Positions 40,929 to 49,599 of a DNA stretch of 64,000 nucleotides are shown in pieces. Position numbers and translations under genes: made by a program. Numbering within the stretch: position 1 is the stretch's first letter; every line of letters begins with the position of its first letter. The notes under the pieces were generated by a model. That model was given only the letters and a program-made list of their open reading frames with translations, had not been told where the DNA came from and ran no database searches. This stretch comes from an uncultured Eubacteriales bacterium (lineage in GTDB: Bacteria; Bacillota; Clostridia; Christensenellales; UMGS416): assembly GCA_900542005.1 (NCBI GenBank), contig UQLW01000010.1:14096-78095 (forward strand), given 5' to 3'.

Positions 40929-41900
40929 TTAATCGTCGTAATGGCACAGGAATTGGGCATAGCGGGTTTTCAGCAGGTTCAGCTCGTCCTCCGGAAGCTG
41001 GCTGCGCCCCTTCAGCGCCACCTCGACCACGCCGCCCATGATCGGCTCAAAAATGGGACGCCGTACCGGGGTCTGAGGCTGCTCGGCATGGATCAGCGCG
41101 GCAAAATGCTCGAACATCACCGGTGCGCCCTTCCAGGCGGAGCCTGCAATGACGACGGGCACGGAAGGATCGAGCTTCTTATTGCGGTACATGGCCAGGC
41201 ACTGGCGGGCCAGGATACCGGCCGCGTCCTTGTATACCTGGATTGCGGCCTCATCGCCCATACGGGCGGCGCGGCCGACCAGGGGAGAGAGGGAGGAAAG
41301 CTCCACCCGCATGGAGCGGCCATGGAACACCCGGGGCACGACGCCCCACAGCGCGTCCAGCTCCCATTCCTTGATGATCATATCCTCGAGGATGGTAGCC
41401 GGGCCCCAGCCGTCATGGCCGGCGATGGCCGCGCTGACGCCATGCTGCCCGATCCAGCAGCCGGAGCCCTCGTCGCCGATAAAGCCGCCCCAGCCGCCGG
41501 TTACATATTTGGCCTCGCCGTCCACATAGTCGACACGGGAGCCGGTGCCGGAGAGCACCGACACGCCGCGGCTGGCGGCAAGGCCGGCATATACGCCGTT
41601 AAAGCCCTCGGAAAGGGCCTCAAAACCGCTGCTTTTCAGTACAGCCTTTTCCCGCAGGATCTTCTCAGCCTCGGGATAGGGACCGGGGCCGGCGATAAAG
41701 AAGCGATCCACCTGGCTGACGCCGGCGGCCGCCAAGCAGCCGTGGATACAGGCGGTCAGGTGCTCCTTGACCACCTCCATGCTCTCGAAATTGGTGTTCA
41801 TTCCGCCGCTGCGGCCCATGCCCAGCAGGTTAAGGTCTTCGTCAAAAAGGATGGCGAGCGTTTTGGTGCCGCCGCCGTCCAGCGCCATAATGGTAGACAT
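40929..41900 (-). CDS. BadF/BadG-type ATPase, probable N-acetylglucosamine kinase
   Basis: A 323-residue ASKHA-fold protein. Seen: phosphate-1 loop MALDGGGTKTLAILFDED at the start, a second phosphate loop VSVLSGTGSRV, the GGWGGFIGDEGSGCWIG segment typical of GlcNAc kinases of this family, and adenosine-site VPVVIAGSAWKGAPVM. The likely reaction is ATP-dependent phosphorylation of GlcNAc or another amino sugar taken up or recycled from wall or host glycans. GGGGAGAAATGC before 41900 supports this ATG over one at 41921. It diverges from the DUF4838 genes, which may release its substrate (inference). Confidence 0.78.
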   Translation of the reverse strand: MSTIMALDGGGTKTLAILFDEDLNLLGMGRSGGMNTNFESMEVVKEHLTACIHGCLAAAGVSQVDRFFIAGPGPYPEAEKILREKAVLKSSGFEALSEGFNGVYAGLAASRGVSVLSGTGSRVDYVDGEAKYVTGGWGGFIGDEGSGCWIGQHGVSAAIAGHDGWGPATILEDMIIKEWELDALWGVVPRVFHGRSMRVELSSLSPLVGRAARMGDEAAIQVYKDAAGILARQCLAMYRNKKLDPSVPVVIAGSAWKGAPVMFEHFAALIHAEQPQTPVRRPIFEPIMGGVVEVALKGRSQLPEDELNLLKTRYAQFLCHYDD

Positions 41901-42121
41901 GCATTTCTCCCCTGTTCTCATTGCGCGGCGCTCCGCGCTTTACTTTGATTTTACCCCAAGAAAGGGTATCACGTCCCTGCCCGCCCGTCAATGCCCGCGG
42001 GCCGCGAAAACATTCATAATATTGACTATTCATTCACGGCATTGACATAAGCATCTAATTTTATGACGGGGGCGCGGCGGCATTTTTGGCAATCCGCGGT
42101 ATATGGGCAGAGGATTTTTGC

Positions 42122-42130
42122 TGATATACT
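42122..42130 (+). promoter_or_regulatory. Extended -10 before DUF4838 gene A
   Basis: TGATATACT at 42122-42130, only 23 bases before the start codon; -35 unclear. The preceding 200 bases contain two TTGAC(A/T) hexamers (42022, 42042) that could serve alternative starts. Confidence 0.35.
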
Positions 42131-42153
42131 AAAGAAAAAGGAGGATACAGCCT

Positions 42154-43890
42154 ATGGAAAAGCTTTTACTTGCCGATCAGGGGCGGGCGCAGCTGCCGAT
42201 CCAGCTTAACCCGGAGGCCTGCCCGGGCCAGGAGCGGGCGGCTGGCGAGCTGGCCCACTATCTGCGGCGGATTACGGGCGCGGACTTTGCAATCGAGCGC
42301 GGGACGCTCTCGGAGGGCGTGATCGCGCTGGCCATAGACCCCTCGCTGGAAGAGGAGGCCTTTTGCATTGAGATAACCGGCCGGGGGCTGTCCCTTGCCG
42401 GCGGCAGCCTGCGGGGGCTGTTCTATAGCGTGTACGGCTTCCTGGAGGATGTGCTGGGCGTAGGCTTCTACACCCACGACGTGACGAAGATACCCCGCGC
42501 CCCGCGGCTGGAGCTAACGGCGGGCATCCTTCGGGATAAGCCAGCCTTGGAATACCGGCAGCTGGATGGAACCCTGGAGTATTTGCCCGATTGGCGGGCC
42601 CACAACCGGCTCAACGCCGCGCGGACCGATGCGGCCGGCGCGCCGGTGGCGTCTCTGGAGCGCTATGGCGGCGGCAAGTCCTATTCGCTCTTTGTGCATA
42701 CCTTCGATACCCTGGTGCCGGCGGCGCAATATTTTGACGAGCATCCCGAATACTATGCCATGATCGACGGGAAGCGGCGGCGGGAGGAAACGCAGCTGTG
42801 CCTGACCAATCCCGAGGTGCTGGCCATCGCCATCGAGAGCGTGCGGCAGAACCTGCGGGCCCATCCGGAGGCCACCATCATCTCCGTATCCCAGAATGAC
42901 TGGTACAACCCCTGCCAGTGCCCGGAATGCGCCCGCGTGGACGCGGAGGAGGGCAGCCATGCAGGCACGCTGATCCGCTTTGTCAATGCCGTGGCCGAGG
43001 CGATTGAGGATGAGTTCCCCCATGTGGTGGTGGATACGCTGGCCTATCAATACACCCGCATGCCGCCGAAGCTCACCCGGCCCCGGCACAACGTGTGCGT
43101 GCGGCTGTGCTCCATCGAGTGCTGCTTCGGCCACCCGCTGGAGGCATGCAACCGGGTTGTGGGCCCCTTTGTCCGGTGGCATACGCCGGGCGCCCCGACC
43201 TTCCAGGAGGACCTTGCCGGCTGGGGGAAGATCTGTGACCGGGTCTATATCTGGGACTATGTGACCAATTTCGCCCAGTACTGGCTGCCCTTCCCTAATT
43301 TCCATGTAATCGGGCCCAATATGCGGTTCTTTGTGAAAAACGGCGTCAAGGGCGTCTATGAGGAGGGCAACTACCACAGCCCCAGCCCCGACCTTAACGA
43401 GCTGCGGCAGTGGCTGCTGGCCAAGCTGATGTGGAACCCGGACTTTGACGTGAAGCAGGGCATCTATGACTTCACAGAGGCGGTATATGGCCCGGCGGCG
43501 GGCGAGATCCGCGCCTACATGGAGCTAATGGAAAAACGGGTGACCGAGGGGAATATCCACTTTGGCATCTATGAGCGGGCCGATGTGGCCTACCTGGACG
43601 AGGCGACGCTCTCCCGCGCCCAGGCGCTGATGGCGGCGGCCCGGGCCAAGGAGCTGACGCTCTCCCAGCGGAACTATGTGGAAAAGGCGGCGCTTTCGGT
43701 GGAGTACGCCGCGGTGGCCCAGGGGCTGCTGCAGGGGAACCGGGATGTGGAGCGCATCGACGCCATGATGGAGAAGGCCCGGGCTTTGGGCATCACCGAG
43801 CTGTGCGAATTCCTCCGGTGGGACGAGGTCTACGACCAGATGCTGGGCATCGGGCATCATATGCGGAACCTGTTCGCACCGGCGCGGTGA
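42154..43890 (+). CDS. DUF4838 glycoside-hydrolase-like protein, copy A
   Basis: A 578-residue cytoplasmic protein. Residues about 1-125 resemble the N-terminal domain of GH67/GH20-type enzymes (AAGELAHYLRRITGADF; GGSLRGLFYSVYGFLEDVLG). Residues about 130-480 are the DUF4838 barrel with SYSLFVHTFDTLVP, QNDWYNPCQCPECARVDAEEG and YIWDYVTNFAQYWLPFPNFH. The C-terminus is helical. The family is linked to polysaccharide loci and thought to cleave glycosides; no enzyme-specific residue can be assigned here. GGAGGATACAGCC precedes the ATG. The next gene is a close paralogue sharing an identical 353-bp block. Confidence 0.78.
   Translation: MEKLLLADQGRAQLPIQLNPEACPGQERAAGELAHYLRRITGADFAIERGTLSEGVIALAIDPSLEEEAFCIEITGRGLSLAGGSLRGLFYSVYGFLEDVLGVGFYTHDVTKIPRAPRLELTAGILRDKPALEYRQLDGTLEYLPDWRAHNRLNAARTDAAGAPVASLERYGGGKSYSLFVHTFDTLVPAAQYFDEHPEYYAMIDGKRRREETQLCLTNPEVLAIAIESVRQNLRAHPEATIISVSQNDWYNPCQCPECARVDAEEGSHAGTLIRFVNAVAEAIEDEFPHVVVDTLAYQYTRMPPKLTRPRHNVCVRLCSIECCFGHPLEACNRVVGPFVRWHTPGAPTFQEDLAGWGKICDRVYIWDYVTNFAQYWLPFPNFHVIGPNMRFFVKNGVKGVYEEGNYHSPSPDLNELRQWLLAKLMWNPDFDVKQGIYDFTEAVYGPAAGEIRAYMELMEKRVTEGNIHFGIYERADVAYLDEATLSRAQALMAAARAKELTLSQRNYVEKAALSVEYAAVAQGLLQGNRDVERIDAMMEKARALGITELCEFLRWDEVYDQMLGIGHHMRNLFAPAR
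42790..43142 (+). repeat. 353-bp direct repeat, copy 1 (inside DUF4838 gene A)
   Basis: Compared base by base and identical to 44722-45074, including third codon positions, while the flanking gene sequence differs clearly. Codes for about residues 213-330. Confidence 0.95.
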
Positions 43891-43930
43891 TCCGGCGGCT
43901 GGCGCGCTGCTTTTCGCCATATTTTCACCC

Positions 43931-43969
43931 GTGCAAAGGGCCGGCGCATCATGCGCCGGCCCTTTGCAC
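43931..43969. terminator. Perfect 19-bp inverted repeat between the DUF4838 genes
   Basis: GTGCAAAGGGCCGGCGCAT is mirrored exactly around a single central base (43950). A very strong RNA hairpin, terminator-like but without a T-tract; it would uncouple gene B from gene A. Confidence 0.6.
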
Positions 43970-44009
43970 GCCATGGAGGCAGTTACCACGGAAGGTCAAA
44001 ATGTTCATC

Positions 44010-44039
44010 TTGTGGGCGGCCGCGGCCGGGGTGTATACT
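44010..44039 (+). promoter_or_regulatory. Candidate promoter of DUF4838 gene B
   Basis: TTGTGG (44010-44015), 18 bases, TATACT (44034-44039), 46 bases before the start. It follows the strong hairpin at 43931-43969. Confidence 0.45.
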
Positions 44040-44085
44040 GAGCTTGGCCCCCTGCGGGGCAAGCGGACAAAAAGAGGTGGAAAAA

Positions 44086-45798
44086 ATGACGAAGCTTTTA
44101 CTTGCGGATCAAGGGCAGGCCAAGCTGCCCATCCTGCTGGAGGCGGGCGCATGCCCGGGACAGCGCACGGCGGCCGGGGAGCTGGCCCATTACCTCAAGC
44201 GCATCACCGGCGCGGATTTCGAGCTGAAAGAGGGCGCCCATCCAGGCGATGCCATCGCCCTGAAGGTGGATGGGGCGCTGCCGGAGGAGGGCTTCCGGCT
44301 GAAGACTGGAAACGGCGGGCTCACCATTGCCGGCGGCAGCCTGCGGGGACTTTTCTATGGGGTGTACGGCTTTCTGGAGGATGTGCTGGGCGTGGGCTTT
44401 TATGCCCATGATGTGACCCGCATCCCCACGGTGGAGCGCCTGGAGCTGGAGGAGTTGGATATAAGCGATCAGCCGGCCCTGGAATTCCGGCAGCTGGATA
44501 ACCCCATGAACGACTACGCCGACTGGCGGGCCCATAACCGGCTCAACGGGCCGGATCATAACCATGTATCGGCGGTAAAGGACGGCCTGAACCACTTTGG
44601 CGGGATGAAGTCCTATTCGCTCTTTGTGCATACCTTTAACCGGCTGGTGCCGGTGGAGCAGTATTTTGACCAGCATCCGGAGTATTTTTCCATGGTGGAC
44701 GGCCAGCGGATCCGCGAGCGGACGCAGCTGTGCCTGACCAATCCCGAGGTGCTGGCCATCGCCATCGAGAGCGTGCGGCAGAACCTGCGGGCCCATCCGG
44801 AGGCCACCATCATCTCCGTATCCCAGAATGACTGGTACAACCCCTGCCAGTGCCCGGAATGCGCCCGCGTGGACGCGGAGGAGGGCAGCCATGCAGGCAC
44901 GCTGATCCGCTTTGTCAATGCCGTGGCCGAGGCGATTGAGGATGAGTTCCCCCATGTGGTGGTGGATACGCTGGCCTATCAATACACCCGCATGCCGCCG
45001 AAGCTCACCCGGCCCCGGCACAACGTGTGCGTGCGGCTGTGCTCCATCGAGTGCTGCTTCGGCCACCCGCTGGAAACCTGCGACCGGGTGACCGGCAGCT
45101 ACTCCCACAACAGCAAGACCAGCGCCGCCAGCTTCCAGGAGGATCTCATCGGCTGGGGGAAGATCTGCGACCGGATCTATATCTGGGACTATGTGACCAA
45201 CTTCCGCCACTACTGGCTGCCCTTCCCCAACTTCCATGTGCTGGGCCCCAATATGCAGTTCTTCGTGAAGAACGGCGTCAAGGGCGTCTATGAGGAGGGC
45301 AACTACCAGTCGGTGAGCCCCGATCTCTTTGAGCTGCGGGGATGGCTGATGGCCAAGCTTTTGTGGAACCCGGACTTTGACGTGAAGCAGGGCATATACG
45401 ACTTTACAGAGGCGGTATACGGCCCGGCGGCGGGCGAGATCCGCGCCTATATCGAGCTGCTGGAAAAGCGGGTGACCGAAGGGAACATCCACTTTGGTAT
45501 CTACGAGGGGCCGGACGTGGCCTACCTGGACGAGGCGACAATGGCCCGTGCCCAGGAGCTGATGGCGGCGGCCCAGGCCAAGGAGCTGACGCTGTCCCAG
45601 CGGATCTATGTGGAAAAGGCGGCGCTTTCGGTGGAATTCGCCGCGGTAGGCCAGCAGATCCTGAAGGGTCAGGTGGACGCTGCGCGCATTGATGCCATGA
45701 TGGACAAGGGCCGCACCCTGGGGATCACCTACATCAGCGAGGGCTGCCCCTGGGATCTGGCCCATGAAGGCATGCTGCAGGGTAAGCTGTACCGGTAA
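44086..45798 (+). CDS. DUF4838 glycoside-hydrolase-like protein, copy B
   Basis: A 570-residue paralogue of the gene at 42154, with the same three-part layout: GH67/GH20-like N-domain (about 1-125), DUF4838 barrel and helical tail. It differs mainly in the loop around residues 150-170 (GPDHNHVSAVKDGLNHFGGM) and after residue 330 (TGSYSHNSKTSAASFQEDL against a shorter loop in copy A), both likely near the substrate site. GAGGTGG before 44086 fixes the start. Retention of two copies suggests related but different glycosides as targets, which is inference. Confidence 0.78.
   Translation: MTKLLLADQGQAKLPILLEAGACPGQRTAAGELAHYLKRITGADFELKEGAHPGDAIALKVDGALPEEGFRLKTGNGGLTIAGGSLRGLFYGVYGFLEDVLGVGFYAHDVTRIPTVERLELEELDISDQPALEFRQLDNPMNDYADWRAHNRLNGPDHNHVSAVKDGLNHFGGMKSYSLFVHTFNRLVPVEQYFDQHPEYFSMVDGQRIRERTQLCLTNPEVLAIAIESVRQNLRAHPEATIISVSQNDWYNPCQCPECARVDAEEGSHAGTLIRFVNAVAEAIEDEFPHVVVDTLAYQYTRMPPKLTRPRHNVCVRLCSIECCFGHPLETCDRVTGSYSHNSKTSAASFQEDLIGWGKICDRIYIWDYVTNFRHYWLPFPNFHVLGPNMQFFVKNGVKGVYEEGNYQSVSPDLFELRGWLMAKLLWNPDFDVKQGIYDFTEAVYGPAAGEIRAYIELLEKRVTEGNIHFGIYEGPDVAYLDEATMARAQELMAAAQAKELTLSQRIYVEKAALSVEFAAVGQQILKGQVDAARIDAMMDKGRTLGITYISEGCPWDLAHEGMLQGKLYR
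44722..45074 (+). repeat. 353-bp direct repeat, copy 2 (inside DUF4838 gene B)
   Basis: Identical to 42790-43142 at a fixed offset of 1932 bases. The perfect match inside diverged genes indicates recent gene conversion. Confidence 0.95.
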
Positions 45799-45818
45799 AG
45801 CGCCCCAGCGGGAATATA

Positions 45819-45843
45819 GGGGCAGCGGCGCCGCCGCTGCCCC
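45819..45843 (+). terminator. Hairpin after DUF4838 gene B
   Basis: GGGGCAGCGGC / GCCGCTGCCCC with a 3-base loop, 21 bases after the stop. The tail CTTTG is weak, so read-through to the esterase is possible. Confidence 0.5.
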
Positions 45844-45920
45844 TTTGCCCTTTATCCAGCCGGCGGGCAAAGCGTTCCGTGAACCGTATGGCGCTCCGGC
45901 GCCAAGAAGGAGGAATATCG

Positions 45921-46649
45921 ATGGCCCTGTTAACCCTGAACTTTGAAAGCCAGTATCTTATGAATAACCATGAGGTGAGCGTCATCCTGCCGGACAAGCC
46001 CCGGGGCATGACGCCGGAGGGCTTTTATGGCAGCGGGCGGCGCTATCCGGTGCTATGGCTGCTGCACGGTACCTTCGGCGATCACAGCGACTGGATCCGC
46101 AAGAGCAATATTGAGCTGTACGCCTGTGAAAACGACCTGATTGTGGTGATGCCCAGTGCCCTGAACAGCGATTACCTGGACTGGCCGGGCTTTGGGACCG
46201 GATACCAGGGATGGGAATATCTGGAGAAGGAGCTGATGCCGCTGGTGCATCATTGGCTTCCCGCCTCCCCACGGCGGGAGGATAACTATATCGCCGGGCT
46301 GTCCATGGGCGGTATGGGCGCGATCCAGTATGCGGTGGGGCTGCCGGAGCGGTTTGCGGCGGCGGCTGTGCTCAGCTGGGCCCCGGTTAACCTGCGGGCG
46401 CAGCTGGCCCAGGGCCGCCTGCCCGATTCGCCCCGGGAGGCCAACCGCATCGCGGCGGCCGGCAGCGTGGAGAACTACCTCAACAGCGCCGTCAACGTAT
46501 GGGACCGCCTGCCGGGCAGCATCCGGGAGGGGAACCTGCCCCGGTTGTATTTCGCCATGGGCAAGGAGGATTTCCTCTATGAGAATTTCCAGGCCTTCCG
46601 GCAATATGCCGGGGAGATCGGGCTGGATGCAGTGATAGAGTGCATTTGA
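45921..46649 (+). CDS. Esterase/alpha-beta hydrolase (FrmB-like), C-terminus missing
   Basis: 242 residues of an alpha/beta-hydrolase of the esterase D / acetyl-xylan esterase type. Seen: YPVLWLLHGTFGDHSDW (oxyanion region), NDLIVVMPSALNSDY, and the nucleophile elbow GLSMGGMGAIQYAV (Ser near residue 130). The Asp site falls in MGKEDFLYENF. The catalytic His, normally in a PGxHxWxFW-type ending 25-35 residues later, is missing because the frame stops at 46,649, at the composition break. It would be inactive as written. AAGGAGGAATATCG before 45921 decides the start. Probably deacylates glycans released by the DUF4838 enzymes (inference). Confidence 0.75.
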   Translation: MALLTLNFESQYLMNNHEVSVILPDKPRGMTPEGFYGSGRRYPVLWLLHGTFGDHSDWIRKSNIELYACENDLIVVMPSALNSDYLDWPGFGTGYQGWEYLEKELMPLVHHWLPASPRREDNYIAGLSMGGMGAIQYAVGLPERFAAAAVLSWAPVNLRAQLAQGRLPDSPREANRIAAAGSVENYLNSAVNVWDRLPGSIREGNLPRLYFAMGKEDFLYENFQAFRQYAGEIGLDAVIECI

Positions 46650-46714
46650 AAATTCGCTTCGGCGGAGGAAGAAAGAACGGCTGCCCGGCCGGAAGATGGG
46701 AGGATTTTGCGTTT
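46625..46714. other. Junction between two sequence types (possible contig chimera)
   Basis: Left of here the DNA is GC-rich and the esterase loses its 3' end; right of here GC drops. Directly after the esterase stop, the same frame reads KFASAEEERTAARPEDGR and ends in TGA overlapping the next ATG (ATGA), as if it were the 3' end of a different gene whose 5' part is absent. No repeat, integrase or insertion sequence is visible. Confidence 0.65.
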
Positions 46715-47797
46715 ATGAAAAGAATAACGACCGTGTGCGGGGATATTGCTCCGGAGAACCTGGGATTTACGGATATGCATGAACATATTATGTTCAATGG
46801 CGCGGATATGGGGGCAATCTGCAGACCGGCCATGCCCACGGACCTGCCGGTAAAATATGAGGATAAGGTTTCGCTGGAGAATATCGGTTTTTTGAAGAGA
46901 AACTTTCCGCTTGTAGCAGATGCCATGGATCTGAACGATGAGGAAGCCATGACCAGGGAGGTACAGGAGTATAAAGATTCCGGCGGAGATTCCATGGTGG
47001 AGCTGAGTGTCCCGGGAATCCGCCTGGATGTAAAGGCAGTGAAGCGTATTTCACAAAAGACAGGAGTCAATGTTATTACAGCAACTGGCTATTATGTGGA
47101 GTCCTCCTGGTCGGGAAAATATGACGGCTGGAGTATCCGGCAGTTCTACGACCATATGATAGATGAAATAGAAAACGGAATCGAGGATACACAGATAAAG
47201 CCGGGTTGTGTGAAAATTGCACTCAATGATTTTACAGAGGCGGAGGAAAAAGCTCTCCGGGCAGGCGGACAGGCCGCAAAAGACACAGGTATGTCCATTA
47301 CGGTACACCCGGACTATGCCTACGGTGGTACTCCGGGTGAAATTGTGGAGATACTCGTGGAGGAAGGTGTGGATCCGGAGAAGATCGTGATCGCCCACAT
47401 GGAAACAACCGTAAAAAGACCCATGAAGGAAATGGTCCTCTACCCGGAAAAATGGGGACTGGACTTGGATGTGGCAAAAAGGGTGCTGGATAAAGGAGCA
47501 AACTTTTCTGTAGAATTTTTATCCGGTGATATTGGCCTGGAAGCATTGGGGACTGCGCCGATTCCGGATTGGATGAAGATGGCAGGCATTGTACGCCTCA
47601 TCCAGCAGGGATACAGCAGTCAGATTGTACTTGGCACGGACATGTGTGTGAAGACCATGTGCAGACAGTTTGGAGGAGAGGGGTACTGCAGACTGACAAA
47701 ATTCGGAGTTCCTGCACTGAAGAAATACGGGGAGGTCTCTGATCTGGCTGTCCGTAACATGACTGTAAATAATCCGGCCAGGATTCTTGCCTATTAA
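46715..47797 (+). CDS. Phosphotriesterase-family amidohydrolase (Php-like)
   Basis: A 360-residue binuclear-metal amidohydrolase. Seen: the N-terminal HxH in GFTDMHEHIMF, the bridging-Lys region PGCVKIALND, metal His in SITVHPDYAY and IVIAHMETT, and the last Asp in IVLGTDMCVKTMC. Family members in Bacillota are usually lactonases or esterases of phosphorylated sugar acids rather than organophosphate hydrolases. Many sit beside sugar transport genes; here the upstream context is lost at the junction. GGGAGGA 10 bases before 46715 fixes the start. Codon use is distinctly less GC-rich than in the left part. Confidence 0.8.
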   Translation: MKRITTVCGDIAPENLGFTDMHEHIMFNGADMGAICRPAMPTDLPVKYEDKVSLENIGFLKRNFPLVADAMDLNDEEAMTREVQEYKDSGGDSMVELSVPGIRLDVKAVKRISQKTGVNVITATGYYVESSWSGKYDGWSIRQFYDHMIDEIENGIEDTQIKPGCVKIALNDFTEAEEKALRAGGQAAKDTGMSITVHPDYAYGGTPGEIVEILVEEGVDPEKIVIAHMETTVKRPMKEMVLYPEKWGLDLDVAKRVLDKGANFSVEFLSGDIGLEALGTAPIPDWMKMAGIVRLIQQGYSSQIVLGTDMCVKTMCRQFGGEGYCRLTKFGVPALKKYGEVSDLAVRNMTVNNPARILAY

Positions 47798-47857
47798 ATC
47801 AGGGTATTTAAGAATTTTGGGCTGTGAACCAAACAAAAGAATCAGTATCCTGCATAA

Positions 47858-47902
47858 GAATCAGGAGTACGCTCCCTGCCGGGATGGGTATTCCTGGTTT
47901 TT
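47858..47902 (+). terminator. Terminator after the phosphotriesterase-family gene
   Basis: Arms around AATCAGGAGTA and TATTCCTGGTT pair with two G-U pairs and are followed by TTTTTTATTT. Confidence 0.55.
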
Positions 47903-48083
47903 TATTTGCTGTAATTTATATAAAGGGGGAACAGCGGGACTCGGATATACAAATAAAATATAATATAAGTATGGTATTGCAAAATTAAAAATTGCATTAT
48001 ATACTGATATTAAAGAATAAATACATGATTTTATATTTTTTGTCACATGTTGGTATCCCAAGAGATGTCTCTCCCTGGAAGAG

Positions 48084-48608
48084 ATGATCTGCCTGCCGGA
48101 TGATGCGGCAGAGTTAAAAGAGTATCTTCCCAGGTATAAAGTACATTTGGTTGATCCCAAGAACACAGACCCGGGTAAATTTCCCGGTGACTGGAGGCTG
48201 ATATTGGAAACATTGAGCTGTGGAAACCATAAAAAGGATCTTATACAGTATATTAAAAATCATGAAAGAGAACTGGAGGGTCTGTCTGCAAAAGCCAGCA
48301 GAGCTTTGCTTACAATGCTGGGAAGCGACATGAAACGAAAATATTATAAGGAGGAGATCACTGTGTGCAGAGCATTGGAAGAATTAAAAGAGGAAGGAAA
48401 GTCAGAAGGAAAAATAGAGGGAAAAAGGGAGGAGGAGGTCAATATTATACGTAAAATGCTGAGAAAGAGACTTACAGTGATAACCATCTGTCATTGGCTC
48501 GATGTGGAGGAGGAATTTGTTAAAACAGTTGCAGAACTGCAGGATAAATACCCTGATTACAGCAGTTCACAGATTTTGAATGCATATGAGTCAGAAAATA
48601 AGCATTGA
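48084..48608 (+). pseudogene. C-terminal remnant of an Rpn-family nuclease/transposase
   Basis: Only the C-terminal part of a PD-(D/E)XK recombination-promoting nuclease (Rpn, former YhgA-like transposase) is left. The open frame reaches back to 48021 with CWYPKRCLSLEEMICLP, matching the middle of the family just after the catalytic core, but no start codon or N-terminal nuclease half exists; a stop at 48018 closes the frame. The kept part includes the usual helix, an acidic/basic stretch EEGKSEGKIEGKREEE and a C-terminal ...YESENKH. It is about 175-195 residues against roughly 300 for an intact protein. Probably inactive debris. Confidence 0.7.
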
Positions 48609-48634
48609 CAAAGGAATAAAATCTTTTTTATAAT
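48605..48634 (+). promoter_or_regulatory. Promoter of the DtxR-like regulator pair
   Basis: TTGACA (48605-48610), 18 bases, TATAAT (48629-48634). The -35 overlaps the stop of the Rpn remnant. Confidence 0.7.
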
Positions 48635-48650
48635 AAATCCAGACCAGAGT

Positions 48651-48676
48651 AAAGAATCCGGCATTCCGGATTCTTT
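48651..48676 (+). promoter_or_regulatory. Leader hairpin before the regulators
   Basis: A perfect 11-bp stem AAAGAATCCGG / CCGGATTCTTT with a 4-base loop, followed by CTTTAAAA, lies just after the predicted transcript start. It could be an attenuator or a terminator for read-through from the left. Confidence 0.5.
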
Positions 48677-48691
48677 CTTTAAAAGATTGAA

Positions 48692-48707
48692 GTTAGTAAA
48701 GACTAAC
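48692..48707. promoter_or_regulatory. Palindromic operator GTTAGT-N4-ACTAAC, site 1
   Basis: A perfect 6+6 palindrome around AAAG, 34 bases before the first regulator gene. The same palindrome recurs at 50687-50702 and, with one change, at 50602-50617. Likely site of autoregulation by the DtxR-like protein. Confidence 0.7.
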
Positions 48708-48741
48708 CAAATAAAGAAATACTGGAGAGGTAGAGAAGTGT

Positions 48742-49587
48742 ATGAAAACTGAATGTGTCAAAGATATTTTTCACGGAGAAATCGGACAAAATTTCCCATC
48801 TTCTAAAGGGGAGCGGGAGGAGGATCTCCTTGAAATACTCTACGAATGGCAGAAAAATGGAACCCAACCCACGAGCTCGGAGCTGTGCAGTAAGCTTGAT
48901 ATGGCAAAGCGGGAGCTGAATTACTATCTAAAGCAGATGGTAAAGCATGGTTATCTCTATAACCTGGATAACAGAGAGAAGCTTAAACTAACTGAATTTG
49001 GAAAATCCCAGGGAGCACAGTGCCGGTTCCGCCATGAACGTCTTGCACAGTTTTTCCAGCTTATCGGAATGGAAGAGAAGCAGGCAGAGGAGGATGCCTG
49101 CCGTATGGAACACGTGCTGAGTGATGAGGCTACAAAGAAAATATGTAATTTTTTGAATTATGGAGACACTTATGATCGTGTCATGCGTAATGCCAATCTT
49201 TATTCTATGTACAGGGAAGGATGGTATGAGTTTTATATGGGTATCTATTATACAGAGAAGAGATATCCAAGGATTTTGGCAAAAGAGTTTTTTTTGTTTT
49301 CCGATGAGATTGCTTTAAATGTAAAAAGTGCAGAAAGTTATTTTTATCTGAGAAAAAAGGGCGAAGCAGAGATGGACAGTATCGACAGTATCTGGTACAG
49401 GGATGAAGAGGAATGGAAGCAGGCAGAAGAAACGAAAGAAGGTTATCAAATCCCCTCAGATATTTTTATATTTACCGTCTGCACGGATGATCCGGTGACA
49501 GAAGGGAGCTGTATGATTGCTTTTCCACCCAGGATACAGCCGCCAAAAGAAGAGGATATTCGGGAATTAAATGTACATATCTGGTAA
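48742..49587 (+). CDS. DtxR/IdeR-like iron-responsive transcriptional regulator
   Basis: A 281-residue protein. Residues about 25-90 form a winged helix (TSSELCSKLDMAKRELNYYL as the helix-turn-helix). Residues about 95-140 are the DtxR dimerisation/metal domain: RHERLAQFF with His98, then EEDACRMEHVLSDEA with Cys120, Glu123 and His124. These correspond to His79, Cys102, Glu105 and His106 of DtxR; Cys rather than Glu at the first position points to iron rather than manganese. The C-terminal 140 residues are unlike the SH3-like domain of DtxR and unassigned. It most likely represses the adjacent heme genes when iron is plentiful. GGAGAGGTAGAGAAGTGT precedes the ATG. Confidence 0.78.
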   Translation: MKTECVKDIFHGEIGQNFPSSKGEREEDLLEILYEWQKNGTQPTSSELCSKLDMAKRELNYYLKQMVKHGYLYNLDNREKLKLTEFGKSQGAQCRFRHERLAQFFQLIGMEEKQAEEDACRMEHVLSDEATKKICNFLNYGDTYDRVMRNANLYSMYREGWYEFYMGIYYTEKRYPRILAKEFFLFSDEIALNVKSAESYFYLRKKGEAEMDSIDSIWYRDEEEWKQAEETKEGYQIPSDIFIFTVCTDDPVTEGSCMIAFPPRIQPPKEEDIRELNVHIW

Positions 49588-49599
49588 AGGAGAGAAAAT

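Noticed and set aside
46600..46720. Insertion sequence, integrase or attachment site at the composition break
   Set aside because: No transposase, terminal inverted repeat or duplicated target was seen on either side.
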